A DNA stretch of 32,229 bases, from positions 1 to 32,229 of the forward strand of contig CACOCL010000010.1 in assembly GCA_902625825.1 (NCBI GenBank). Direction: 5' to 3'. Every line of letters starts with the position of its first letter. Within the stretch, counting starts at the first letter, position 1. This DNA comes from an uncultured Pelagibacteraceae bacterium (GTDB lineage: Bacteria; Pseudomonadota; Alphaproteobacteria; Pelagibacterales; Pelagibacteraceae). The position numbers and the translations under genes are program-made. Below the pieces are notes generated by a model. That model was not told the origin of the DNA. It saw only the letters and a list, made by a program, of their open reading frames with translations, and did no database searches. This document shows, piece after piece, positions 16,831 through 24,702 of this stretch.

Positions 16831-17407
16831 ATCCCTTGATTTTTATTTTGATTTCATAAGCCCGTATTCATTTTTAGCATATAAGAGAATAAAATCTTTT
16901 GAAAAAAAAAATGAATTACAAATATCTTTTAAACCAATCTTACTTGGTGGACTTCATAAGCTTGGAGAAATAACTCCTCCCGCATTCAATGAACGTAAAA
17001 TGAAGAATATGAAAAACGATTGTGATTTAGTAGCTAAAAAAAATCAAATCGAGTTCAAGTGGAATGAAAAATTTCCAATTAATTCTTTAAATTTAATGCG
17101 TGGATATCTAGTGGTGGATGAAAATATTAAACAGAAATTTTTTGAGACTTGCTTTGATGCTTATTGGAAAAATAATATTGATATCTCTAACAAAGAAAAG
17201 ATAGATGAGATTTTAGAAATTTGCAAAATTGATAAGAATATTTTTTTTGAAAAAATTAACAATTTAGAAATAAAAGAAAAATTAAAAAAACTAACGTTAT
17301 CTGCTTTTAAAAAAGACGTTTTTGGTGCCCCAACATTTATTGTAAATAATAAAATTTTTTGGGGGCAGGATAGATTGGATTATGCAATTGATGAATATTT
17401 TTCTTAA
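16823..17407 (+). CDS. 2-hydroxychromene-2-carboxylate isomerase-like DsbA-fold protein
   Basis: 194-aa thioredoxin-fold protein of the HCCA isomerase/kappa-GST family, normally glutathione-dependent. The N-terminal strand LDFYFDFISPYSFLAY (5-20) replaces the DsbA CXXC with a serine (S13), the catalytic residue in characterised HCCA isomerases. The FKPILLGGL strand and the cis-proline loop VFGAPTFIVNNKIFWGQDRL near the C-terminus complete the family pattern. It overlaps the ABA4-like gene by 8 bp and its stop overlaps the convergent rhodanese stop (17404-17407). Actual substrate is unknown; naphthalene degradation is not implied. Confidence 0.88.
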   Translation: MTKSLDFYFDFISPYSFLAYKRIKSFEKKNELQISFKPILLGGLHKLGEITPPAFNERKMKNMKNDCDLVAKKNQIEFKWNEKFPINSLNLMRGYLVVDENIKQKFFETCFDAYWKNNIDISNKEKIDEILEICKIDKNIFFEKINNLEIKEKLKKLTLSAFKKDVFGAPTFIVNNKIFWGQDRLDYAIDEYFS

Positions 17408-17787
17408 ATAATTTTAAATTTACTTTGTTTAATTGCGCCAAAACCACCATCAATATGTGATATTTTTTCAAAACCCATATCCTTCAATGACTTTGTGGCT
17501 AAAGCAGATCTTAAACCACCAGCACAAAATAAAACCATTTCTTTATTAAGATCTAGCTTACCTTCTTTAAAGTAAGCACTTTCAGGATCTAACCAAAATT
17601 CTAACATTCCTCTTGGTATGTGAATTGCTCCCTCAACTTTTCCTTCGTTTTGCAGTTCCCTTATGTCTCTTATATCAATTAAGTTTGTTTTTCCTTCTTT
17701 CATCATTGAATATGCTTCCTCGGAAGATATTGTTTTTATCTCTTTTAAAGCATTATTTACCAATTCTGATGAAGATTTTATTTTCAT
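17404..17787 (-). CDS. Rhodanese-like domain protein
   Basis: 127-aa single-domain sulfurtransferase fold. LIDIRDIRE (36-44), GAIHIPRGM (53-61) and the active-site loop CAGGLRS (88-94, nucleophile C88) are clear. EFWLDPESAYF (63-73) is characteristic of a subgroup in marine proteobacteria. It probably carries persulfide sulfur, partner unknown. The stop shares bases with the stop of the convergent isomerase gene, leaving no room for a terminator. The start is 47 bp from the divergent glycosyltransferase-like gene. Confidence 0.92.
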   Translation of the reverse strand: MKIKSSSELVNNALKEIKTISSEEAYSMMKEGKTNLIDIRDIRELQNEGKVEGAIHIPRGMLEFWLDPESAYFKEGKLDLNKEMVLFCAGGLRSALATKSLKDMGFEKISHIDGGFGAIKQSKFKII

Positions 17788-17834
17788 TTATTTAAAACTT
17801 AAAATAAATATTATTATATAACAATACATTTTTA

Positions 17835-18878
17835 ATGAAAAATAAAAGTTCAAATAAAAAAAATTTTTTATCCAAATTTTTTGTAAAATTAGTAAGAAAA
17901 TTCGGGTTTGAGTTAATTGATCAAACAGAACTGAATATTCCCACCAGTGATCTAGATGCAAATGAAAATTTAAGCAAAGGAGGCTTAAAATCAATTACTG
18001 TGCCTTTGGGAATCACCAAAATTACAAATAAAGTTAATAGTTTAACTATAATTATTAGATCTTACACTTTTGGTAACGCTAATAATAATCAAGTAATGCT
18101 CGATCAAAATAAAAAAAGAATTTTTGACTCTCCAAAAATTGAATACACATTAAGAACCATAAACTCGGTTATTAAATCTTGTGAGTTGGCTAAAGAATAT
18201 TTTAAAGATCTCAAAATTAATCTAATAATTACTGATGATCAATCAACTGAAGAAAACTTATTTAGAATAAGTAATCTTTTAAAAAATTCAAATATAGATA
18301 GCAAAATTATCAATATAAAAGAGGATGAGTTTTCAGATCTGATAAGTGAAATAGACACTAAAGGTGAAAAAATTTCAAAAAATATGACCTCTAATATGAC
18401 GAATTATTTAAAATCAATTCAAATAGCAGAAAATGAAAACTCAGATTTATTTTACTTTCTTGAAGATGATTATATTCATATTAAAGAAGCGATTTCTGAA
18501 ATGATTTTTACCTATGAAAAAATTAGTTCTCAATTAAACAAAGAGCTTTTTTTATGTCCTGCAGATTACCCTTATTTGTATTCAAATATTGATAATACAA
18601 AGTTATTTTTTGGTAATATGAGGCACTGGAGATCTGTTAATGAAACATTGCTTACTTTTTTAACAAGTAAAAAAATGATAATTAAGTATTTAGATGATCT
18701 GAAAGAAATTGGCAAAAAACGGCACCACCCAATGGAATTAAAACTTCATGAAATTTACAAAAAAGAATATTGTTTATCTCCTATTCCTTCCTTGGCAATG
18801 CATGCAACTAATGTAAATACTATTTATGGTATACCGCCAAATTTTAATTGGAAAAAAGTTTGGGATGAGAATAAATAA
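17835..18878 (+). CDS. Glycosyltransferase-like protein (GT-A fold)
   Basis: 347-aa protein. After a basic, poorly conserved leader (1-65) the GT-A fold starts with LTIIIRSYTF (about 69-78), then INLIITDDQSTEENLFRI, where the TDDQS element matches the nucleotide-binding D of GT2 enzymes. FYFLEDDYIH (206-215) provides the DXD-like metal site (E210-D211-D212). The C-terminal part (MRHWRSVNETLLTFLTSKKM and AMHATN) is conserved-looking. I cannot name donor or acceptor. It stands alone on the plus strand between rhodanese and a strong terminator, so is probably a one-gene transcript. Confidence 0.7.
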   Translation: MKNKSSNKKNFLSKFFVKLVRKFGFELIDQTELNIPTSDLDANENLSKGGLKSITVPLGITKITNKVNSLTIIIRSYTFGNANNNQVMLDQNKKRIFDSPKIEYTLRTINSVIKSCELAKEYFKDLKINLIITDDQSTEENLFRISNLLKNSNIDSKIINIKEDEFSDLISEIDTKGEKISKNMTSNMTNYLKSIQIAENENSDLFYFLEDDYIHIKEAISEMIFTYEKISSQLNKELFLCPADYPYLYSNIDNTKLFFGNMRHWRSVNETLLTFLTSKKMIIKYLDDLKEIGKKRHHPMELKLHEIYKKEYCLSPIPSLAMHATNVNTIYGIPPNFNWKKVWDENK

Positions 18879-18901
18879 AAGCCCTTGTTAAAAGGGCTTT
18901 T
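18877..18901. terminator. Intrinsic terminator, bidirectional
   Basis: AAAAGCCCTT (18877-18886) pairs perfectly with AAGGGCTTTT (18892-18901) around a GTTAA loop. T runs lie on both sides of the stem, so it can stop the glycosyltransferase transcript and also read-through from amt. The first arm overlaps the last base pairs of the glycosyltransferase stop codon. Confidence 0.85.
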
Positions 18902-18920
18902 ATAAACTAAGAGGAAATTT

Positions 18921-18978
18921 AAGGGGCCCTTCGATGAGTGTGATCTTTTTGAGACACTACAGGAGCGAAGGACCCCTT
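18921..18978 (-). ncRNA. Structured RNA element at the 3' end of the amt transcript (terminator or small RNA)
   Basis: A 13-position stem, 18921-18933 with 18966-18978, encloses a 32-nt loop that itself has a 5-bp stem (18937-18941 with 18954-18958). All outer positions pair as Watson-Crick except 18927/18972. That pair is G-U in RNA made from the minus strand but A-C in RNA from the plus strand, so the structure belongs to the amt direction. It begins 12 nt after the amt stop, past a TTGTTAACAA palindrome. There is no strong U tract after the stem, so it may be a stabilising 3' UTR or a processed small RNA rather than a simple terminator; the true stop may be the 18877-18901 hairpin. Confidence 0.5.
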
Positions 18979-18990
18979 TATTGTTAACAA

Positions 18991-20292
18991 TTAGTCTCGT
19001 ATTGCATAAGCAATAACGCCAGTTTCAGTTACATCAGTACCTTTGGTTTCACCTTCTTTACTTAACCTTAGGCCTACAGTTGCTTTAATAAAACTAAATA
19101 TTATGTAAGCGACTATAAATACAAATATGTTTACCGATAATACACCGATTAACTGAGTGCTAAAATTTGCACCAGAATTTGTAGCAGGAACAATTAATGT
19201 GCCCCAAATTCCAGCAAATAAGTGTGCAGGTATAGCGCCAACTACATCATCAATTTGTAATGAGAATAATAGTTTTGTACCATAAACGACAATTAATCCA
19301 CCTACTGCACCAATTAATATTGCTTCAAAAGGTGCTGGAGCTAATGGTTCAGCAGTAACTGCAACTAATCCACCAATACATCCATTTAACATCTGAACTA
19401 CATCTGTTTTACCAAAATTTAATCTTGTTATAATAGCAGCACCTATAACACCACCTGCGCCAGCTAAAAATGTGTTAATAAAAATTGTGGATACAGCAAT
19501 TGCGTCAGCAGCAGTTCCCATAGCTAATTGTGAACCACCATTAAAACCAAACCAACCTAACCATAAAATAAATACACCAATTGTAACTAATGGTATTGAT
19601 GAAGCTGCAAATGGTTTAAGTGGAGCTGGAGCACCAGACTTTGTAAATCTCCCAAGTCTAGGACCAATAATCATTGCACCAGCTAAAGCAGCTGCGCCAC
19701 CAGTTGAGTGTACTAGAGTTGAACCAGCAAAATCAGAGAAACCTAATTCTGCTAACCAACCTCCACCCCACTGCCAACCCATTACAATCGGATAAATAAT
19801 TCCAGAAAGAATTGCAGCAAATACGAAAAATGGCCATAACTTAATTCTTTCTGCCATTGTACCTGATACAATTGAAACTGTTGTTGCACAGAAAACCATT
19901 TGGAAATACCAATCTGAACCATCTGAATATCCAGTATCTACTGCACTTCCATCAGACCATGGTATAAATTTTCCAATATAACCGCCCTCTGGAATGCCAT
20001 AAGCTAAGTTATAACCTACCATCCAAAACATAATTCCTGCGATTGAAAATAAACCTATATTTTTTGCACAGATTACAGATACACTTTTTGATGTAACCAT
20101 ACCTGATTCTAACATTGCAAATCCTGCAGCCATGAACATGACTAAGAAACCACAAATCAAAAATAGTAGAGTGTTAAAAATAAACCCTACTTCGGCAGAT
20201 ACTGTTGACTCTGCCATACCAGCACTACTCATATTTAATAAAAATATTAAACTAATGATTGGTGCACTTAGTTTTTTTAATAATTTTGTCAT
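18991..20292 (-). CDS. amt: Ammonium transporter, Amt family
   Basis: 433-aa ammonium channel with signal-like first segment (LLKKLSAPIISLIFLLNMSS then AGMAES cleavage site) and eleven spans. GFLVMFMAAGFAMLESGMV (about 48-66), DWYFQMVFCATTVSIVSGTM with the Phe gate, the pore histidine stretch GSTLVHSTGGAAALAGA and FAGIWGTL are typical. An ATG four codons upstream exists, but GGGAGG (20301-20296) within those codons is the ribosome site for the ATG at 20292, so the shorter start is preferred. No adjacent glnK is seen. Regulation by nitrogen is expected, but I find no recognisable site in the 124-bp region upstream. Confidence 0.95.
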   Translation of the reverse strand: MTKLLKKLSAPIISLIFLLNMSSAGMAESTVSAEVGFIFNTLLFLICGFLVMFMAAGFAMLESGMVTSKSVSVICAKNIGLFSIAGIMFWMVGYNLAYGIPEGGYIGKFIPWSDGSAVDTGYSDGSDWYFQMVFCATTVSIVSGTMAERIKLWPFFVFAAILSGIIYPIVMGWQWGGGWLAELGFSDFAGSTLVHSTGGAAALAGAMIIGPRLGRFTKSGAPAPLKPFAASSIPLVTIGVFILWLGWFGFNGGSQLAMGTAADAIAVSTIFINTFLAGAGGVIGAAIITRLNFGKTDVVQMLNGCIGGLVAVTAEPLAPAPFEAILIGAVGGLIVVYGTKLLFSLQIDDVVGAIPAHLFAGIWGTLIVPATNSGANFSTQLIGVLSVNIFVFIVAYIIFSFIKATVGLRLSKEGETKGTDVTETGVIAYAIRD

Positions 20293-20383
20293 AAGACCTC
20301 CCATAGGAAAAATTTTATATTTTTAAAATTAAAAAAAACTAACGTTGATTAAGAAAATTGGGTATGCATTTTTTGCATATAGA

Positions 20384-20419
20384 AACAGCCTTAATGCATT
20401 TTTGTACATTAAGGCTGTT
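20384..20419 (-). terminator. Hairpin terminator after the HU gene
   Basis: AACAGCCTTAATG (20384-20396) pairs perfectly over 13 bp with CATTAAGGCTGTT (20407-20419), loop of 10. It lies 9 nt after the HU stop; the minus-strand run after the stem is TTTCTATAT, a weak U tract. It also insulates amt, which lies downstream on the same strand. A smaller inverted repeat, TATGCA/TGCATA, is present at about 20364-20380. Confidence 0.7.
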
Positions 20420-20428
20420 AAGAAAATA

Positions 20429-20704
20429 TTATCTGTTGAATACTTCTTTTAAAGCTTTAGCTGGTAAGAATTTTACCTTTTGGGATGCAGCAATTTGTAT
20501 TTGCTCTCCAGTTCTAGGATTTCTTCCAACTCTAGCTTTTCTTTTAGCTACTTTATAAGTTCCAAATCCAGCAATTTTAACTGAATCATCAGCCTTTAAA
20601 GCGTCTAAAATAGTGTTGGTAATCGTGTCAAAAGTTCTCTCAGCATCAGCTTTACTTAGATTTAAAGCCCCTGAAAGCTTGACCACTAATTGTTTTTTAT
20701 TCAT
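20429..20704 (-). CDS. hupB: HU-family nucleoid DNA-binding protein
   Basis: 91-aa histone-like protein, normal length. The N-terminal helices (NKKQLVVKLSGALNLSKADA) are followed by the FDTITNTILDALKADDSVKI saddle and GFGTYKVAKRKARVGRNPRT, containing the arm with GRNP where proline intercalates in DNA, and the C-terminal KVKFLPAKALKE helix. HU rather than IHF is favoured by the plain N-terminus and GRNPRTGE arm. It has its own upstream region of 155 bp with a perfect palindrome (20791-20808) and its own terminator, so it is monocistronic. Confidence 0.94.
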   Translation of the reverse strand: MNKKQLVVKLSGALNLSKADAERTFDTITNTILDALKADDSVKIAGFGTYKVAKRKARVGRNPRTGEQIQIAASQKVKFLPAKALKEVFNR

Positions 20705-20790
20705 TTTAGCTCCGGTTTTATTAGGTTATTTATATTTTTATCAAAAGTGCTGATAAATCAAGACTTTTTTTAGTATAACAATAGAACTTA

Positions 20791-20808
20791 TACACAATAT
20801 ATTGTGTA
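20791..20808. promoter_or_regulatory. Perfect 18-bp palindrome upstream of the HU gene
   Basis: TACACAATATATTGTGTA is a perfect palindrome with no spacer in the 155-bp region between the HU gene and rseP. It starts 87 bp before the HU ATG, at a distance fit for an operator or activator site. The TTGTGT of its arm could also serve as a -35 for a TATACT about 14 bp downstream in the minus direction, but that spacing is short. Nothing else of note is seen in this gap apart from AT-rich sequence. Confidence 0.5.
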
Positions 20809-20859
20809 ATAGTAAATAAATGTTGATTTTATTGACTTTTTTGAAAATAAAAGAATTGA

Positions 20860-21972
20860 TTATTTGAATAATCCAAGGTCTTTTAAGTCATTAAAAGTTG
20901 TAAAAAACATTAATGATAGCAACACAAACACACCGATTCGAAAAAAACCTTCTTGAGTTTTTTGAGATAAAGGACGACCTAAAATTTTTTCAAAAGTATA
21001 AAACATTAAATGTCCGCCGTCTAACATTGGTATTGGGAACAGATTTACTAAGCCAAGACTTATAGAAATATAAGCCATCATACTTATAAAAGCTAAAACA
21101 CCGAATTCAGCAACTTGTCCTGATATTTTTGCAATTCTAATTGGACCGCCAAGTTGTGATGTATCAGCTTTGCCAAAAATCATTGCCCCAATGTATTTTA
21201 ATGAAGATATACTCACGTAATAGACTTCATGAGCAGCATGATAGATAGCTTGAGCGGGACCTAATTTAACATGATTAATCTCATTATTGAAGGCGCCTAA
21301 TTTAATACCAACCATTCTTTTATTTATTTTGTTACCAAGATTATCTTCACCTGAAACTATATTAGGCTTTACTTTAATTATTAACTCATCGTATGAACGT
21401 TTTACCTTAAAGTCTATCACATCATCAATTGACATTGTTATATATTTTGAAACATCCATTATGCTCTCAACTTTATTGTTATCAATTTCTAAGATAATAT
21501 CATTTTGTTTAAGGCCCCCTACCATTGCAGGACTATCTTTTTGTACTTCATTAATAACTGCAGGAGTAAAATCTTTACCTATAAAGGTGTATATTGAAAA
21601 AAAAATTACTAAAGCTAGCAAAAAATTTGCCAATGGACCTCCAAATACAATAATTGCTCTTTGATATAAAGGTTTTAAAACAAATAATTTTTCCTGATCT
21701 TCTTTACTATATTTTTCAAGAATTTTTTCTTGATCTGCTTGTGAAAATACGTTCCTATCTCCAAAGAATTTTACATATCCACCTAGCGGTATCCAACATA
21801 TTTTCCATCTAGTTCCTGACTTGTCATTCCATCCAAAAATTTCTTGACCAAACCCTATTGAAAAGTCAGTTACACCGACACCATATTTTTTTGCAAAATA
21901 GTAGTGTCCATACTCATGTATAAAAACAACAATTAATATTAAGATAATAAAAGGTAATATGTAATCTATCAT
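20860..21972 (-). CDS. rseP: Site-2 intramembrane zinc metalloprotease RseP
   Basis: 370-aa membrane protease. HEYGH (residues 19-23) in the first span gives the zinc ligands H19 and H23 with catalytic E20; the third ligand is in MLDGGH (316-321, LDGG motif). One PDZ domain lies at about 120-190 (VINEVQKDSPAMVGGLKQND). The protein is on the short side for RseP, consistent with a single PDZ. It normally cleaves anti-sigma factors or signal-peptide remnants. It starts 9 bp after the amidotransferase gene upstream; bamA or cdsA neighbours, common elsewhere, are absent here. Confidence 0.94.
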   Translation of the reverse strand: MIDYILPFIILILIVVFIHEYGHYYFAKKYGVGVTDFSIGFGQEIFGWNDKSGTRWKICWIPLGGYVKFFGDRNVFSQADQEKILEKYSKEDQEKLFVLKPLYQRAIIVFGGPLANFLLALVIFFSIYTFIGKDFTPAVINEVQKDSPAMVGGLKQNDIILEIDNNKVESIMDVSKYITMSIDDVIDFKVKRSYDELIIKVKPNIVSGEDNLGNKINKRMVGIKLGAFNNEINHVKLGPAQAIYHAAHEVYYVSISSLKYIGAMIFGKADTSQLGGPIRIAKISGQVAEFGVLAFISMMAYISISLGLVNLFPIPMLDGGHLMFYTFEKILGRPLSQKTQEGFFRIGVFVLLSLMFFTTFNDLKDLGLFK

Positions 21973-21981
21973 TTTAAAGGT

Positions 21982-22770
21982 TTAACTTATTATATTTATC
22001 CAATTTTTTAATTCAAGCATTCTTTGGTGTTTATCAGATATTGAAATTTCTTTTTTAATAAATGAAATATGGTTTCTTACTTCATCATCATCTTTAAACA
22101 CCTGTCTTTTTTCAATTAACTTATCTTTTCTGAATTCAATTAATCTTATCATTTTTTCATAAGTAATTTCAGGATGATATTGTAGACCCCAAATTTTTGT
22201 ATTATTCATCTCAAAATATAAACTTTGAATATTATTTACCTTGTTTGAAGCTAAACATATGCTATTTTTTGGTAATGTGGTCACCTCATCAAAATTGAAA
22301 GCAGGTGAATTAAATTTTTTATTTTTATCTTTGTAAATTGTCTGTTTATTACCTTCATCATTTATTGTGATTTCGTTCGCTATACCGATATGTGAATTCG
22401 CTGCTTTTTTAACAACTCCACCGGCTGCCGTAACAGCTACTTGCATCCCCCAGCAAATTGCTAATATTTTTTTTAATTTTTTTTGACATTCTTTCATGAA
22501 AGATATTTGCCGTCTTATCTCGGGTGTATCATTATAGATATTTAAACTACTTCCTCCCCAAATTAATCCATCGTAAAAGGATAGTTTGTCCACAACTTTT
22601 TCTAGATTTTCATCTGAAGAGGGATTTACAACATCAAAACTTAATTTTTTTGAAAAATAAGCTAAGCTTTCTTTTAAACTTTGAGTATGAGTTTGTATTC
22701 CCTCATTTAAAAAATTTTCATTCTCATCTTTTGGATTTCCCTCTACAATTAAAATATTTAAATTTGTCAT
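21982..22770 (-). CDS. Class I glutamine amidotransferase-like protein
   Basis: 262-aa protein with a full GATase1 triad: nucleophile C106 in LAICWGMQVAV, H199 and E201 in WGLQYHPE. LIWGGSSLNIYND (69-81) is the oxyanion loop. It resembles the stand-alone GMP-synthase-like amidotransferases. No synthase subunit is adjacent, so the ammonia acceptor or hydrolysed substrate (for example a gamma-glutamyl compound) is unknown. The C-terminal 60 residues are a helical extension (KDDDEVRNHISFIKKEISIS). It begins 3 bp after the alcohol dehydrogenase gene, same transcript. Confidence 0.88.
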   Translation of the reverse strand: MTNLNILIVEGNPKDENENFLNEGIQTHTQSLKESLAYFSKKLSFDVVNPSSDENLEKVVDKLSFYDGLIWGGSSLNIYNDTPEIRRQISFMKECQKKLKKILAICWGMQVAVTAAGGVVKKAANSHIGIANEITINDEGNKQTIYKDKNKKFNSPAFNFDEVTTLPKNSICLASNKVNNIQSLYFEMNNTKIWGLQYHPEITYEKMIRLIEFRKDKLIEKRQVFKDDDEVRNHISFIKKEISISDKHQRMLELKNWINIIS

Positions 22771-22773
22771 TTT

Positions 22774-23937
22774 CTAAAATAAATTCCCAGACATGCTATG
22801 CAGATACATATTTTTCATATCAATTTCTGTTAATTTTTTTGGGTTTCCAGAAGTTGAGGGATCTTCTAACGCCATTTTAGATAATCTGTCTAAGTCAAAA
22901 TGTCTCTTATCTAATATATCTGAAAGCTTATGTGGTATGTTTAATTTTTTTCTTAATTCTAATATCCAATTTAAAAATCCATCGAAAGTATTATCTTTAA
23001 GTTCTAGAAATTCAGAAATTTTAATAATCTTTTTTTCAATAACCTCCTTATTAAAAGTAAGAACATATGGCATAAATATTGCATTCGATAAACCATGATG
23101 AATATTATTTAAAGCATTTACTGGATGACTCAATGAGTGAATAGCTCCAAGTCCTTTTTGAAACGCAGTAGAACCCATGCTTGCTGCAGATAGCATATTC
23201 ATTCTTGCTTCAATATTAGATCCATCTTGAAATGCTATCAATAACCACTTTTTAATTAATCTCATTCCCTCTAAAGCTATTCCATCCGCCATTGGATGAT
23301 ATCCGTTTGCGCAATATGCTTCCAGATTGTGGGCTAAAGCATCCATCCCAGTTGATGCAGTAATTTCAGGTGGTAAACCAATAGTTAATTTTGGATCTAG
23401 TATTACTATTGACGGTAAAAATTTAGGGTGAAAAATAATTTTTTTTACGCCAGTTTTTTCATTTAAAATCACTGAAGCTCTTCCAGTTTCAGAACCAGTT
23501 CCAGCAGTAGTTGGTACTGCAATTATTGGAGCAATTTTTTTAGTATTTGCTTTTTTCCAATTATCGCCAATATCCTCAAAATCCCATAACGATAATTTTT
23601 GATCAATCATGAAAGCAATCGCTTTTCCCACATCAAGTGCACTACCACCGCCAAAGGCAATTACTCCATCGCAACTATTTTTTTTATAAAATTCCACACC
23701 ATTCTTGACGTTAGTGCCTGTAGGGTTTCCGACGACATCATGAAAAATTTTTACCAAAATTTTTTTATCTTTTAATGTCTTGAGTGATTCAAGAATAATT
23801 TTAGAATTATAAAGTCCTTTGTCAGTCACTAATAAAGGAGTTTGAATATTCAAATCTTTGCAAGCAAAACTTAAATCATTTATTCTATTTTCCCCTGTCC
23901 AAACTATGGTTGGATAATTCCAGTTAGATTTTAGCAT
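22774..23937 (-). CDS. Iron-containing alcohol dehydrogenase
   Basis: 387-aa group III alcohol dehydrogenase. GGGSALDVGKAIAF (96-109) binds NAD(P), PTTAGTGSE (142-150) is the family motif, and metal ligands fit D199, H203, H267 and H281 by their spacing to FucO. Substrate is not readable; iron alcohol dehydrogenases in SAR11-type bacteria have been linked to short alcohols. It is followed by the amidotransferase gene (3 bp) and preceded by the 190-aa gene (14-bp gap), so it is central in a four- to five-gene minus-strand run. Confidence 0.93.
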   Translation of the reverse strand: MLKSNWNYPTIVWTGENRINDLSFACKDLNIQTPLLVTDKGLYNSKIILESLKTLKDKKILVKIFHDVVGNPTGTNVKNGVEFYKKNSCDGVIAFGGGSALDVGKAIAFMIDQKLSLWDFEDIGDNWKKANTKKIAPIIAVPTTAGTGSETGRASVILNEKTGVKKIIFHPKFLPSIVILDPKLTIGLPPEITASTGMDALAHNLEAYCANGYHPMADGIALEGMRLIKKWLLIAFQDGSNIEARMNMLSAASMGSTAFQKGLGAIHSLSHPVNALNNIHHGLSNAIFMPYVLTFNKEVIEKKIIKISEFLELKDNTFDGFLNWILELRKKLNIPHKLSDILDKRHFDLDRLSKMALEDPSTSGNPKKLTEIDMKNMYLHSMSGNLF

Positions 23938-23951
23938 TAACTTAATAATAT

Positions 23952-24524
23952 CTAATTTTTTATAACTTGATATTCAAAATTCTGAGTTGTTTCATTTATT
24001 TGAAGAAGTTTTGCACCATTTTTACTATGAAATTTTGTAGCCATATCTGTTAATGGGGACAGAGTTACTAATCTATTTAAGTGATTTGATTTTTTAATTT
24101 TTTTAAAAACTTCTTTAACAATCAATTTTCCTCCACCCTTTTTTTTTGACCAAACTGTATATGCTATAGCTATTTGTCCAACTTTTTGATCCCTCTGTGC
24201 ACTTTGTAAAAATGCGTCATGACTGAATTTATCCAATTCATCCACATTTCTTGGAACTCTATTGGTGTATGCAAAACACATAACTGCATGAATTTCGTTT
24301 TTATATTTTACTCCAAAAATTTTTCTGCCGTAGCTACGTCTAAAAATATTATCAAGTTCTGGTCTGACTGGATCCTCCTCAATTTTACATTCTTTAAGCT
24401 CAACTAATTCTGCACCTTTTATCCAGTCAAAAAAATTATCAATATTTTTATTTATAATTTGTTTATTTTTTCTAATTCTAGCTTTTATTCTGGGCTTAAA
24501 TTTATCCTTTAAAATTTGTTTCAT
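23952..24524 (-). CDS. 190-aa protein, possible GNAT-fold N-acyltransferase
   Basis: I do not recognise a specific family. The N-terminus is very basic (KDKFKPRIKARIRKNKQIIN). The rest has a GNAT-like order: strand (KIFGVKYKNEIHAVMCFAYT), strand (KVGQIAIAYTVWSKKKGGGK) where the K-K-K-G-G-G-K run would sit at the acetyl-CoA pyrophosphate loop, helix (LIVKEVFKKIKKSN), strand (RLVTLSPLTDMATKFHSKNG) and a final strand (FEYQVIK). The LVTLSPLTDMA...F..KNGAK pattern is as in acyltransferases of this fold. Function is unknown. Confidence 0.75.
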   Translation of the reverse strand: MKQILKDKFKPRIKARIRKNKQIINKNIDNFFDWIKGAELVELKECKIEEDPVRPELDNIFRRSYGRKIFGVKYKNEIHAVMCFAYTNRVPRNVDELDKFSHDAFLQSAQRDQKVGQIAIAYTVWSKKKGGGKLIVKEVFKKIKKSNHLNRLVTLSPLTDMATKFHSKNGAKLLQINETTQNFEYQVIKN

Positions 24525-24531
24525 AATTTTA

Positions 24532-24696
24532 TCAAAAATATAACAAAGCTAGGATAACAGCTATAGCTAATAATATACTTATTATTGCAATTAAATTTGA
24601 ATTAACTTTAAATTTTTTTTGTATACTTTCGCTTATTCTTTCCCAAAATAATACTACTAAAAAAATGATTATTGCAGGTATAATAAATTTTATCAT
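24532..24696 (-). CDS. 54-aa two-span membrane peptide
   Basis: ATG at 24696-24694, TGA at 24534-24532. Two hydrophobic segments (about residues 3-17 and 35-53) flank an amphipathic, charged loop (WERISESIQKKFKVNS). It fills the 178-bp gap between the regulator gene (6 bp upstream) and the 190-aa gene, all on the same strand. Tight packing after the regulator stop suggests co-transcription with it. No family recognised. Confidence 0.6.
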   Translation of the reverse strand: MIKFIIPAIIIFLVVLFWERISESIQKKFKVNSNLIAIISILLAIAVILALLYF

Positions 24697-24702
24697 AGTC
24701 TT

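Noticed and set aside
16823-17407. Evidence for aromatic (naphthalene) degradation from the HCCA isomerase-like gene
   Set aside because: No other aromatic-degradation gene is near; the family is widely spread with other or unknown roles.
20305-20383. Glutamine-type riboswitch or NtrC-like site before amt
   Set aside because: I looked for the conserved glnA-RNA blocks and for TGCACC/GGTGCA-like elements and saw neither; only AT-rich DNA and a small TATGCA/TGCATA repeat are present.
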